Assembly: GCF_900156415.1 (NCBI RefSeq)
Contig: NZ_FTNM01000002.1
Coordinates: forward strand, 372,001 to 436,000
Length of the DNA: 64,000 nucleotides
Source: Pontibacter lucknowensis
GTDB lineage: Bacteria > Bacteroidota > Bacteroidia > Cytophagales > Hymenobacteraceae
Reading direction: 5' to 3'
Shown here: positions 45,004 to 53,495 of the stretch, piece after piece
How positions within the stretch are numbered: position 1 is the stretch's first letter
Layout: every line of letters starts with the position of its first letter
The notes under the pieces: generated by a model
The model's input: the letters and a program-made list of their open reading frames with translations, nothing else
The model's database searches: none
What the model was told of the DNA's origin: nothing
Program-made: the position numbers and the translations under genes

Positions 45004-45825
45004 ATGATACAGAAACGTGAGGCCCTCGAAATTCCTTCGGCCCTCAACCAACTGAATGAACTCAAAGCACAGTTTCAGGGCAAAACGCCCGCTATCTTCC
45101 TTGACTACGACGGCTGTCTGACACCCATTGTGCAGCGCCCTGAAATGGCTGTGTTGACCGACGACATGCGGCTGGCCCTGCAGGAGTTGGCTACTGTCAC
45201 GAAGGTGGCCGTGGTGAGCGGCCGCGACCGGCAGAATGTGGCCGAACTCGTGCAGCTTGACAACTTGTACTATGCCGGCTCGCACGGTTTTGATATAACT
45301 GGTCCGGGAGGTATGGCCTCGGAGCCGGGAGGTGCCAAAGCCGCCCTGTCCGCTCTTGACAAAGCAGACACCATGCTTCAGGAAAAGCTCAGACAAGTGG
45401 AAGGAAGCCAGGTCGAACGCAAGCGCTACGCCATTGCGGTGCACTACCGAAACGTGGCCGACGATCAGGTAGAGACGGTGCGAAAAGCTGTGGATGAGGT
45501 GCTCGACTCCATGCCGGAGCTGAAGATTGGCTTAGGGAAAAAGATTTATGAGCTCAAACCAAATATTGACTGGCATAAAGGTAAGGCGGTAATGTGGCTG
45601 ATGGAAGAACTGGGCCTGAGCAAGGGCAACTATATCCCGCTCTACATTGGCGACGATATAACCGACGAGGATGCTTTCGTTGAGCTGCAGGGACAAGGTA
45701 TAGGGATACTGGTAGGTGAGCATGATGACAAGACGGCTGCTACCTACCGCCTGGAAAGTGTGGACGAAGTGCGTGTTTTTCTGGAAGACCTGACAGACAC
45801 CATCAAAAAGATAAACCATGGCTGA
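45004..45825 (+). CDS. otsB: Trehalose-6-phosphate phosphatase
   Basis: A 273-residue HAD phosphatase (type with C2b cap). The catalytic motif is IFLDYDGCLTPIVQRP (Asp34, Asp36). The SGRDRQNVAELV, YYAGSHGFDITGPGG and KIYELKPNIDWHKGKAV segments are family hallmarks, and YIGDDITDEDAF binds the metal. It dephosphorylates trehalose 6-phosphate. No otsA (synthase) lies in the window. It overlaps the GH65 gene by 8 bases, so they are co-translated. Confidence 0.94.
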   Translation: MIQKREALEIPSALNQLNELKAQFQGKTPAIFLDYDGCLTPIVQRPEMAVLTDDMRLALQELATVTKVAVVSGRDRQNVAELVQLDNLYYAGSHGFDITGPGGMASEPGGAKAALSALDKADTMLQEKLRQVEGSQVERKRYAIAVHYRNVADDQVETVRKAVDEVLDSMPELKIGLGKKIYELKPNIDWHKGKAVMWLMEELGLSKGNYIPLYIGDDITDEDAFVELQGQGIGILVGEHDDKTAATYRLESVDEVRVFLEDLTDTIKKINHG

Positions 45826-48220
45826 CTGGAGCATCATTTATGATAAGTGGGTTCCCAAAGAGCAAACCCTGCGCGAAGCACTCTGCACCTTAGGCAATGG
45901 CTACATTGCTACCCGTGGCGCATTCGAAGAAGCCCGTGCCGAAACAGACATTTATTATCCCGGTACCTACCTGGCCGGTGGCTATAACAGACTTACCTCC
46001 GAAGTGGCCGGCAAGGAGATCGAAAACGAAGATCTCGTGAACTGGCCTAACTGGCTTCCGGTTTCCTTCCGGCAGTCCGGTGAAGAGTGGTTTCATATGA
46101 GTAATGTGGAGGTGCTGGATTTCAAACAGGAGCTGGACATGAAACACGGCACACTTTGTCGCACAGTGTATTTCCGCGATAGCAAAGGCCGTGAGTCCAA
46201 ACTGAATACCCGCCGCATCGTCAGCATGGCCAACCCACACCTAGCGGCGCTGGAGTGGCAAATGACACCCATTAACTGGTCGGGAGAAGTGGAGTTGCGT
46301 GCCGCCCTGGACGGACGGGTGATCAACAGCGGCGTAGCCCGCTATCGCGCACTCGCTAGTCAGCACCTGGAAACCTTGGATCAGGGGCAGTATGATGAAG
46401 AATGTATGTACCTGGTGGTGCAGACAGTGCAGTCTAAAACGCGTATGGCGCAGGTAGCCCGCACGCGGGTATACCTGAACGGCGACGCCAGCGGAATTAT
46501 GCCTCAGACCAGAATCGAGCAGGGTTATGTGGAGCATCAGTTTAAGCTGCAGGCTACCGAAGGCCAGCCGCTTCGCCTCGAAAAGAGCGTGCTTCTCTAT
46601 ACCTCACGCGACTGGGCCACCTCCGAACCTTTGCTGGATGCCTGTGTCAACATCACAAGGCAAGGGAACTTCGAGAAAGCACTGGAAGTACACAAGCGGG
46701 CATGGCAGCGGCTCTGGAACCGCTGCGACCTCGACACGGCCTGCAACAAGAAGGTGCAATCAGTTTTGCGGCTGCACGTGTTTCATCTGCTGCAAACTGT
46801 TTCCGGCCATACCGTTGACCTCGACGTAGGCGTGCCTGCCCGTGGCTGGCACGGGGAAGCCTACAGAGGACACATTTTCTGGGACGAACTGTTTATTTTT
46901 CCTTTCCTCAACCTGCACCTGCCCGCCATTACGAGGGAGCTGCTCATGTACCGCTACCGCCGCCTGAACGAAGCCCGAAGCGCTGCGAAAGAATCAGGTT
47001 ACAAAGGGGCGATGTTTCCGTGGCAAAGCGGCAGTAATGGCCGTGAGGAAAGCCAGGTCATTCACCTAAACCCTCAATCCGGGCGGTGGTTGCCGGACAA
47101 CACTTACCTGCAGCGGCACATCAGTTCGGCAGTGGCATACAATGTTTGGAATTACTACCAGGCTACCGAAGACATGGATTTCCTCAGCTATCACGGCGCT
47201 GAGCTGCTACTGGACATCGCCCAGTTCTGGTCTACCATCGCCACACTGAATAAAGATACCGGGCGCTACGAAATCCTGCATGTGGTGGGGCCTGACGAAT
47301 ACCATACCGAGTATCCTGATTCAGACGAAATTGGCCTCAACAACAACGCCTATACCAATGTACTGGCTGTGTGGGTGATTCAGAAGGCGCTGCAACTGAA
47401 GGATGTGATCGATGACTCCCGCTTTGAAGAGCTGCTCACCAAGCTGCACCTCACCCCGGATGATCTGACACGCTGGGAGGAGATCAGCAGGCGGATGTAT
47501 GTTCCTTTTCTGGAAGACACGAAGATCATCGCGCAGTTTGATGGCTACGATCAGCTGCAGGAGTTCGACTGGGACACATACAAAGCCAAACACGGTGAGG
47601 CCATGCGACTCGATCGCATTCTGGAGAGTGAAGGTGACAACGTGAATAAGTATAAGGCCAGCAAACAGGCAGACGTGCTGATGCTTTTCTATCTGTTTTC
47701 GTCTGAGGAGCTGCTTTCTATCTTCAAGCAACTCGACTACGACTTCAAGCCAGAGAGCATACCTGATAACATCGCCTACTACGAACAGCGCACCTCTCAC
47801 GGATCCACTTTAAGCAAGATCGTGCATGCCTGGGTGCTGGCCCGTTCAGACCGCAAGCGTTCCTGGGCTAATTTTGAAATGGCTCTGATGAGCGACCTGG
47901 AGGATATACAGGGTGGCACCACGGCCGAAGGCATACACCTGGGTGCCATGGCAGGTACGGTAGACTTAGTGCAACGCGCCTATACCGGCCTCGAGATCCG
48001 CGATGATGTGCTGTGGCTGAACCCGGTGCTTCCTGATGAGATGCCCTGCCTCAACCTGCAGCTGCGCTATCGGGGACATTGGCTGCAACTGAATATTACC
48101 ACCAGGAAAATGATTATCACGTTTGACAAAGGCTGGTCCAAAGAAGTAAAAATAGGGGTCCAGGGCGAAATCTATACCTTCCGGACAGGTGATCAAAAGG
48201 AATTTGATATTCAACGCTAA
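45818..48220 (+). CDS. Glycoside hydrolase family 65 phosphorylase
   Basis: An 800-residue GH65 enzyme. The order is an N-terminal beta-sandwich, a helical linker and an (alpha/alpha)6 barrel with catalytic acid Glu494 in VVGPDEYHTEYPDSDEIGLN. A barrel segment GRGWHGEAYRGHIFWDELF (written ARGWHGEAY here) and phosphate-site residues TSHGSTLSKIVHA and GTTAEGIHLGAMAGT follow. Because phosphate replaces water, products are glucose and beta-glucose 1-phosphate from trehalose, maltose, kojibiose or nigerose. The adjoining OtsB suggests trehalose. The mutase at 44226 would channel the product on. Confidence 0.92.
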   Translation: MADWSIIYDKWVPKEQTLREALCTLGNGYIATRGAFEEARAETDIYYPGTYLAGGYNRLTSEVAGKEIENEDLVNWPNWLPVSFRQSGEEWFHMSNVEVLDFKQELDMKHGTLCRTVYFRDSKGRESKLNTRRIVSMANPHLAALEWQMTPINWSGEVELRAALDGRVINSGVARYRALASQHLETLDQGQYDEECMYLVVQTVQSKTRMAQVARTRVYLNGDASGIMPQTRIEQGYVEHQFKLQATEGQPLRLEKSVLLYTSRDWATSEPLLDACVNITRQGNFEKALEVHKRAWQRLWNRCDLDTACNKKVQSVLRLHVFHLLQTVSGHTVDLDVGVPARGWHGEAYRGHIFWDELFIFPFLNLHLPAITRELLMYRYRRLNEARSAAKESGYKGAMFPWQSGSNGREESQVIHLNPQSGRWLPDNTYLQRHISSAVAYNVWNYYQATEDMDFLSYHGAELLLDIAQFWSTIATLNKDTGRYEILHVVGPDEYHTEYPDSDEIGLNNNAYTNVLAVWVIQKALQLKDVIDDSRFEELLTKLHLTPDDLTRWEEISRRMYVPFLEDTKIIAQFDGYDQLQEFDWDTYKAKHGEAMRLDRILESEGDNVNKYKASKQADVLMLFYLFSSEELLSIFKQLDYDFKPESIPDNIAYYEQRTSHGSTLSKIVHAWVLARSDRKRSWANFEMALMSDLEDIQGGTTAEGIHLGAMAGTVDLVQRAYTGLEIRDDVLWLNPVLPDEMPCLNLQLRYRGHWLQLNITTRKMIITFDKGWSKEVKIGVQGEIYTFRTGDQKEFDIQR

Positions 48221-48281
48221 AGTCAATTAAGGCTTGGGTTGTACCTATACCTGCCTCGGAACCTATTATACCTGAAGAAGC

Positions 48282-49220
48282 ATGCATAAAATTCTAACCA
48301 TCACGATCAATCCTGCCTTAGACAAAAGCACCCATGTGAAGCGGGTGCTGCCTGAGAAGAAGCTCCGCTGCGACGAACCAGTTTACGAGCCGGGGGGAGG
48401 TGGCATCAATGTTTCGCGCGCTATCCGTAAACTGGGTGGAAGCTCCTGCGCCTGGTTGCTCTCCGGAGGACCTGCTGGTGAAAAGCTCTGTGACCTGCTA
48501 AAGGAAGAAGGTGTGGAATATTGGTCTGGCCAAACCAAAAGCTGGACCCGTGAGAACCTGATGGTCATGGAGGATAGCACCGGCGATCAGTTTCGTTTCG
48601 GCATGCCCGGTCCCTACATTGAGGAGTCGGAGTGGCAGCAGGTGCTGGATAAACTGGAGAAGTTGGAGCAGGTACCCGAGTATGTGGTGGCCAGTGGCAG
48701 TCTTCCTCCAGGTGTGCCCGATGACTTTTACCTCCGGATGGCGGTGATCGCGCATGAGCGCAATTTCAAGTTGATCGTGGATACTTCGGGTGAGGCTTTA
48801 GTGAAGGCGGCAGGAGAGGGGCTATACCTGATTAAACCAAACCTGGGTGAGTTGGCGAAACTGGCCGGAAAAGACCACATATCAGCAATGGAGCAGGAAG
48901 AGTTCGCCATGCAGGTGCTTAACGAGGGCAAGTGTAAGGTGCTGGTGGTGTCGCTCGGCCCTCGCGGTGCCATGCTGGCGTCCAAAGAATCAGGTATACA
49001 CTATGTGGTACCGCCTACCGTAAAGCAACAGAGCGCCGTCGGTGCAGGTGATAGCATGGTCGCTGGCATCGTGATGAGTTTGCTCAGGGGCTGTCCGCTG
49101 GAGGAAGTGGTACGTTACGGAGTAGCCGCCGGCACCGCCGCGACCATGACGCCAGGATCTGAACTTTGTCGCAAAGAGGATACCGAGGAGATTTACCAGT
49201 GGTTAATGGAGCATAAGTAG
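48282..49220 (+). CDS. 1-phosphofructokinase-family hexose kinase
   Basis: A 312-residue ribokinase-fold (PfkB) sugar kinase. It begins LTITINPALDKSTHVKRVLP. The sugar-binding GGGGINVSRAIRKLGG region is followed by VVASGSLPPGVPDDFYLRM and the catalytic VGAGDSMVAGIVMSLLRG (Asp as base). The ending AAGTAATMTPGSELC matches the PfkB/FruK/LacC group. It phosphorylates fructose 6-phosphate, fructose 1-phosphate or tagatose 6-phosphate; FruK or PfkB cannot be separated by eye. It sits 61 bases after the GH65 gene and likely belongs to the same operon. Its terminator is at 49229. Confidence 0.88.
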   Translation: MHKILTITINPALDKSTHVKRVLPEKKLRCDEPVYEPGGGGINVSRAIRKLGGSSCAWLLSGGPAGEKLCDLLKEEGVEYWSGQTKSWTRENLMVMEDSTGDQFRFGMPGPYIEESEWQQVLDKLEKLEQVPEYVVASGSLPPGVPDDFYLRMAVIAHERNFKLIVDTSGEALVKAAGEGLYLIKPNLGELAKLAGKDHISAMEQEEFAMQVLNEGKCKVLVVSLGPRGAMLASKESGIHYVVPPTVKQQSAVGAGDSMVAGIVMSLLRGCPLEEVVRYGVAAGTAATMTPGSELCRKEDTEEIYQWLMEHK

Positions 49221-49228
49221 TAAATAAA

Positions 49229-49256
49229 AAAGGGTGAAGCTCTCGCCTCACCCTTT
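49229..49256. terminator. Bidirectional terminator between the kinase and aldolase genes
   Basis: AAAGGGTGA and TCACCCTTT flank a partly paired centre (AGC/GCC), with A- and T-runs on the sides, between the stops at 49220 and 49277. Confidence 0.75.
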
Positions 49257-49276
49257 CTATTTATAATTCATACTGA

Positions 49277-50347
49277 TTAAGCATTGCGATTCACACAATT
49301 CAAATCTTCAAACGCCTCTTTCAGTCTGGCGATGAAGTTCTCCTCGCCTTTGCGCAGCCATACGCGTGGGTCGTAATACTTCTTGTTTGGAGAGTCAGCA
49401 CCATCCGGATTGCCGAGCTGGCCTTGCAGGTAGTCCTTTTTCGACTCGTAGTAGTTTTTCACACCATCCCAAAAAGCCCACTGCATGTCGGTGTCTATGT
49501 TCATTTTGATAGCACCATAACCGATCGCTTCCGTGATCTTGGCTTTCTCAGAACCTGAACCACCGTGAAATACGAAGTTCACTGGATTATCGCCTGTACC
49601 GAATCTCTCTTTGATGAAGTCCTGTGAGTTTTTCAGGATCTCAGGGCGCAGCTCTACGTTACCCGGCTTGTACACGCCGTGCACGTTGCCGAATGCTGCC
49701 GCGATCGTGAAGCGGTCGCTTACCTTTTTCAGTTCTTCGTAGGCATAAGCCACCTCGTCAGGCTGGGTATAGAGACGGGAGCTGTCCACGCCGGTGTTGT
49801 CCACGCCGTCTTCCTCGCCGCCGGTCACGCCGAGTTCGATCTCTACGGTCATTCCGATCCTGTTCATGCGCTTGAGGTAGCTGGCGCAGGTCTCGATGTT
49901 TTCTTTGATCTCTTCTTCAGACAGGTCGAGCATGTGAGAGCTGTAAAGCGGCTTGCCGTGCTGCTCGTAGTATTTCTCACCGGCGTCTAACAGACCGTCG
50001 ATCCAGGGAAGCAGTTTCTTAGCAGCATGGTCAGTGTGCAGCACTACAGGTACGCCGTAGGCTTCGGCCATCAGGTGCACGTGCTGGGCACCGGAAACAG
50101 CGCCTGCAATGGCGGCTTTCTGATTGTCGTTCTCAAGGCCTTTGCCTGCAAAGAATGTGGCGCCACCGTGCGAGAACTGAATGATAACAGGTGAATTAAG
50201 CGACTTGGCTGTTTCCAGCACAGCGTTGATAGAGTTGGTGCCAATCACGTTAACGGCTGGCAGTGCAAAGTTATTCTCATTGGCATACTTGAACAGCTCT
50301 GTAACTTCATCGCCGAACAAAACCCCTGATCTGAAACGTTTTTCCAT
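49277..50347 (-). CDS. fbaA: Class II fructose-bisphosphate aldolase
   Basis: Zinc-dependent cleavage of fructose 1,6-bisphosphate. The 356-residue, class IIA (E. coli FbaA-like) protein has zinc ligands in VVLHTDHAAKKLLPW (His, Asp-His), the insert characteristic of class IIA (SHMLDLSEEEIKENI), EIELGVTGGEEDGVDN, and the phosphate-binding FVFHGGSGSEKAKI and KMNIDTDMQWA. Convergent with the PfkB gene across a terminator; together with Pgi they complete upper glycolysis in this stretch. Confidence 0.96.
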   Translation of the reverse strand: MEKRFRSGVLFGDEVTELFKYANENNFALPAVNVIGTNSINAVLETAKSLNSPVIIQFSHGGATFFAGKGLENDNQKAAIAGAVSGAQHVHLMAEAYGVPVVLHTDHAAKKLLPWIDGLLDAGEKYYEQHGKPLYSSHMLDLSEEEIKENIETCASYLKRMNRIGMTVEIELGVTGGEEDGVDNTGVDSSRLYTQPDEVAYAYEELKKVSDRFTIAAAFGNVHGVYKPGNVELRPEILKNSQDFIKERFGTGDNPVNFVFHGGSGSEKAKITEAIGYGAIKMNIDTDMQWAFWDGVKNYYESKKDYLQGQLGNPDGADSPNKKYYDPRVWLRKGEENFIARLKEAFEDLNCVNRNA

Positions 50348-50453
50348 GAATGTTTAAGTTTTATTTCGATTTGAAATTAAACATAAATTAGTTCTAAACC
50401 GAAAATAGATGGCAGGAGCTTCAGAAAAGCAGGTATATACCTGGCAGAAGGGC

Positions 50454-51863
50454 TTAATCAAACACGAGCACCTTGTCTTTGTTCTTGCCGCGCATGTGTC
50501 CGCGTATGATCTGCTGTATGTCCTTGTTGTCGTTATAGCGCTGGATTTCTGACTTAAAGTCTTCCAATGAGTTAGCTGAGAAATACTCGTCCACAAAGCC
50601 AAAGCCAAGGTAGGTACCGTGCTCCACCACAACAATAGACTTTTCCCCTAATTCACGACCCTTGCCTACAATCACAAAGCTGTTGTGCTCATAGGTAAAC
50701 GATTCGATGGCAGCGTCTACACGGGCGTTATACTCCTCAGGTGTTTCCACACCAATACAAGCGCCTTTGCAGATGTGTACCTGATAGTCAAAGCAGGCGC
50801 CCGGCGTTTTATACAGATCGCACAGCTTCTGGCACAGGTTATACTTCGACACCTTATGGAATAGAAAACCTTTGGCCTTGAATTGATTCGATAGCGCAAT
50901 GATGGGTGTCATGTTCACATCATCAGCTTTGTTGATACTACCAAAAGTCAAACGCTTATAGCCGTTTTCGTCTTCGTAAGCAAAGATGCCGGTATTGAAT
51001 ACACTGCGCCGTTGCTGCCGGTTGTAGTGTGGCTTCATGCGCTTGATCTCTGCTGACTCAAACAACAACGCCACCAGTTCGTTGCCCATCAGTTCGTAAG
51101 TAATATCAGCGATCTGGTTTTTGAACTCAATGGACTTTCGGCTCTTATAATCGATGTTGAAGTGCTGGATAATGCGCTTCTTGATGTTGATGCTCTTGCC
51201 TACATAGATCACTTCACCCGCTTCATTGTAAAAGTAGTACACGCCCGGCACCGTTGGCAATGCATCCACTTGCTCTTTACTGATAGCTGGAGGAAGGAGA
51301 GAAGCCTTGATTTCGTTCTTGAGCTGCTCGGCCGGGTCCGCCACGTGGTGGGTACCGTCGATAACCGGACGATTGATCTTGATCAGTTTGTCGAACAACT
51401 TGGCCGTAGCTTCGGCATCGCCAATGGCTCGGTGACGCATTTGCAGCGGAATGTCAATGCTCTTGCAAAGCTTACCCAAAGAGTAGGAAGGCAAGCCAGG
51501 TATAAGCGAACGGCTCAGGCGCACGGTACAAAGCGTCTTGCGCTGAAAGGTAAAGCCCAGATCGGCAAACTCTTTTTTGATAAAGGAATAGTCGAAGCGC
51601 ACATTGTGAGCCACGAACACCATTCCCTCTGTGAATTGCACGATCTCCTTGGCCACCTCGTAGAACTTCGGTGCGTCCTGCACCATGTCGTCGGTGATGC
51701 CGGTGAGTTGGGAGATATAGTAAGGTATAGGCCGCTGCGGATTGATCAGGGTGCTATACTTGTCAACGATCTCTTTGCCATCATGTATGAAAATGGCAAT
51801 CTCTGTGATTCTGTCCTGGGTGGGTTGGCTACCCGTCGTCTCAATGTCGATGATGGCGTACAA
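50454..51863 (-). CDS. DnaQ-like exonuclease fused to a UvrC-type GIY-YIG domain
   Basis: A 469-residue protein. Residues 1-170 form a DEDDh 3'-5' exonuclease: AIIDIETTGS (Asp, Glu), VFVAHNVRFDYSFI (Asp) and HRAIGDAEATAKLF (His, Asp). Residues about 200-285 form a GIY-YIG nuclease: PGVYYFYNEAGEVIYVGKS, then AFESAEIKRMKP-like LLFESAEIKRMKPHYN with the catalytic Glu. After that comes C-x8-C-x7-C-x3-C (CDLYKTPGACFDYQVHICKG and following Cys), the same arrangement as the UvrC iron-sulfur ligands. No UvrB-binding or RNase H half is present. It likely acts in DNA repair, like Cho. Confidence 0.9.
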   Translation of the reverse strand: MYAIIDIETTGSQPTQDRITEIAIFIHDGKEIVDKYSTLINPQRPIPYYISQLTGITDDMVQDAPKFYEVAKEIVQFTEGMVFVAHNVRFDYSFIKKEFADLGFTFQRKTLCTVRLSRSLIPGLPSYSLGKLCKSIDIPLQMRHRAIGDAEATAKLFDKLIKINRPVIDGTHHVADPAEQLKNEIKASLLPPAISKEQVDALPTVPGVYYFYNEAGEVIYVGKSINIKKRIIQHFNIDYKSRKSIEFKNQIADITYELMGNELVALLFESAEIKRMKPHYNRQQRRSVFNTGIFAYEDENGYKRLTFGSINKADDVNMTPIIALSNQFKAKGFLFHKVSKYNLCQKLCDLYKTPGACFDYQVHICKGACIGVETPEEYNARVDAAIESFTYEHNSFVIVGKGRELGEKSIVVVEHGTYLGFGFVDEYFSANSLEDFKSEIQRYNDNKDIQQIIRGHMRGKNKDKVLVFD

Positions 51864-52000
51864 GCTGATTCTTTTTTATGGCTTTTTGAAGCAGCCTCCG
51901 GTCTGTTCCAGAGGGTTATCCTGTAAACCAATATTCTTAGCAATACGTTTCAATTCGCGCTTGTGCCATACCTTGTGCAAATAGTTTTAGCAAAGACCCG

Positions 52001-53149
52001 CTATTGCTCGACTTCCTGATCATCCTCGTAGCGCTCTTTTTTCGCTTTCTCCCGCAGCTTGTCAAACATCTTCCGGAACCGCCCTGACTTCTTCTCCTTC
52101 ACTTCATCTATATCAGCCAGCAAAAAGCCAAAAGGACGCAGTGGCTCATAGGCGTCGAAAAGCACTTTCAGAATGGCGATCATCGGTATGGAGATGATCA
52201 TACCCGCCGCTCCCCAGATCTCACCGCCAATGAGCAAGGCCACGATCGCAGCGAAGGGGTTGATACTCACCTTTGAACCAACGACATAGGGTGTAATGAA
52301 GTTACCTTCCAGAAACTGCACAAACATAAACACCAGCACCACCAGTACTGCGTCAATCAGGCGGCCCGTGGTTGCCAGTGTGAACAGTGCCGGGAGCATG
52401 GCCCCGATCAGGATACCGATGTAAGGTATGATGGTCAGGATAGAGGCAAACACACCGAAGAAAATCGCATACTTTACCCCCAGCAAGAGCAAACCTGCGG
52501 AGTTGAGCAAAGCCACAATCACGATCACGATCATCAGACCTGAGATATAGCTCTGGGCCACCACCTGTATGTTGTCGATGGTGTGGTTCAAACTACCGCG
52601 CCGTTCCTTGGAAACAAACTTGTACATGAACTGCTCAAGGTGGTTGCGGTAGTAAAGAAAACAGAATACGAAAATTGGTACGATGGTGATGACGGTGAGC
52701 GCTCCTGTGGTCAGAGAGATCGTGCTGCCAACAAATGTAGTAGACATCTCCCGTAGTCCGCCTACCATGTTTCGGAACAACTCACTTTTGTTGGCCGGCT
52801 GTATGCCAAAATTATGGTAGAGGTAGTCCTGCACTTTCATAAGCAGGGCGTCAAAGTTTTTGCCGATTGTGTCCAGTTCTGACGTCAGACTCATCACCTG
52901 CATGGAAAGAAACCAAACCACAAGTCCGAGTACGATCACCACCATCACAATGCTACAGAGAATAGCCAGCGCCCTTGGGATACGAAATTTTTCGAGGTCG
53001 CGGGTGAGGGGCAGCAGGAGCAGGGCAAACAGAAGTGCAAATACCAGCGGCATAAGGATTGCCTTGAAAGTCTGCAAAACCCAGATCGCCAGAAAGAATC
53101 CCAGTAAGATCATCACATACTTGACATACTGGGGTAATTTAATTTCCAT
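52001..53149 (-). CDS. AI-2E family transporter (PF01594 permease)
   Basis: A 382-residue integral membrane protein with eight or so helices. The first two are separated by a short loop (KYVMILLGFFLAIWVLQ, LVFALLFALLLLPL). A long extracytoplasmic loop follows at about 80-150, and the family signature YIGILIGAMLPALFTL and VVGSKVSINPFAAIVALLIGG lie near 240-310. The cytoplasmic tail is very basic then acidic. Members export AI-2 or small ions/antiporters; the substrate is unknown. It stands 138 bases from the nuclease gene. Confidence 0.9.
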   Translation of the reverse strand: MEIKLPQYVKYVMILLGFFLAIWVLQTFKAILMPLVFALLFALLLLPLTRDLEKFRIPRALAILCSIVMVVIVLGLVVWFLSMQVMSLTSELDTIGKNFDALLMKVQDYLYHNFGIQPANKSELFRNMVGGLREMSTTFVGSTISLTTGALTVITIVPIFVFCFLYYRNHLEQFMYKFVSKERRGSLNHTIDNIQVVAQSYISGLMIVIVIVALLNSAGLLLLGVKYAIFFGVFASILTIIPYIGILIGAMLPALFTLATTGRLIDAVLVVLVFMFVQFLEGNFITPYVVGSKVSINPFAAIVALLIGGEIWGAAGMIISIPMIAILKVLFDAYEPLRPFGFLLADIDEVKEKKSGRFRKMFDKLREKAKKERYEDDQEVEQ

Positions 53150-53495
53150 AGGGTGTGTTTGTGTAAGGGTATACTGGCTGTTTAGTCACATGCAATTAAG
53201 CAAATGTTGTGCTCAAGTATAGTTAAATCTAAATATTTTTATGCTAATAAAATTAGCCAAATAAAACCTGGTGATTTCTTCTTATTTTGTGAACTGTAAG
53301 CTCCGTGGAATGGTTGTATAGATTAGTTGACAGATCCGATAATATTGGCTATATTTGCTGACTAAAAATATTAGCAATATCTTCTTTTGAAAGATGAATC
53401 GATCGGGCGCCGGAACTATTTGTAGCGTCTGATTTCTTTTATTTTTCTATATTTCCGAGTGATTCCACTAAATCAAATACACTTACGCTTACAGA
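53150..53495. other. 346-bp gap upstream of parE
   Basis: AT-rich divergent promoter region between the AI-2E gene and parE. Apart from the promoter candidate at 53327, I see no RNA or repeat. Confidence 0.45.
53327..53357 (+). promoter_or_regulatory. Candidate promoter of parE-parC
   Basis: TTGACA at 53327, a 17-base spacer and TATATTTG at 53350-53357. The -7 box fits TAnnTTTG. It would give a leader of about 130 bases. Confidence 0.35.
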
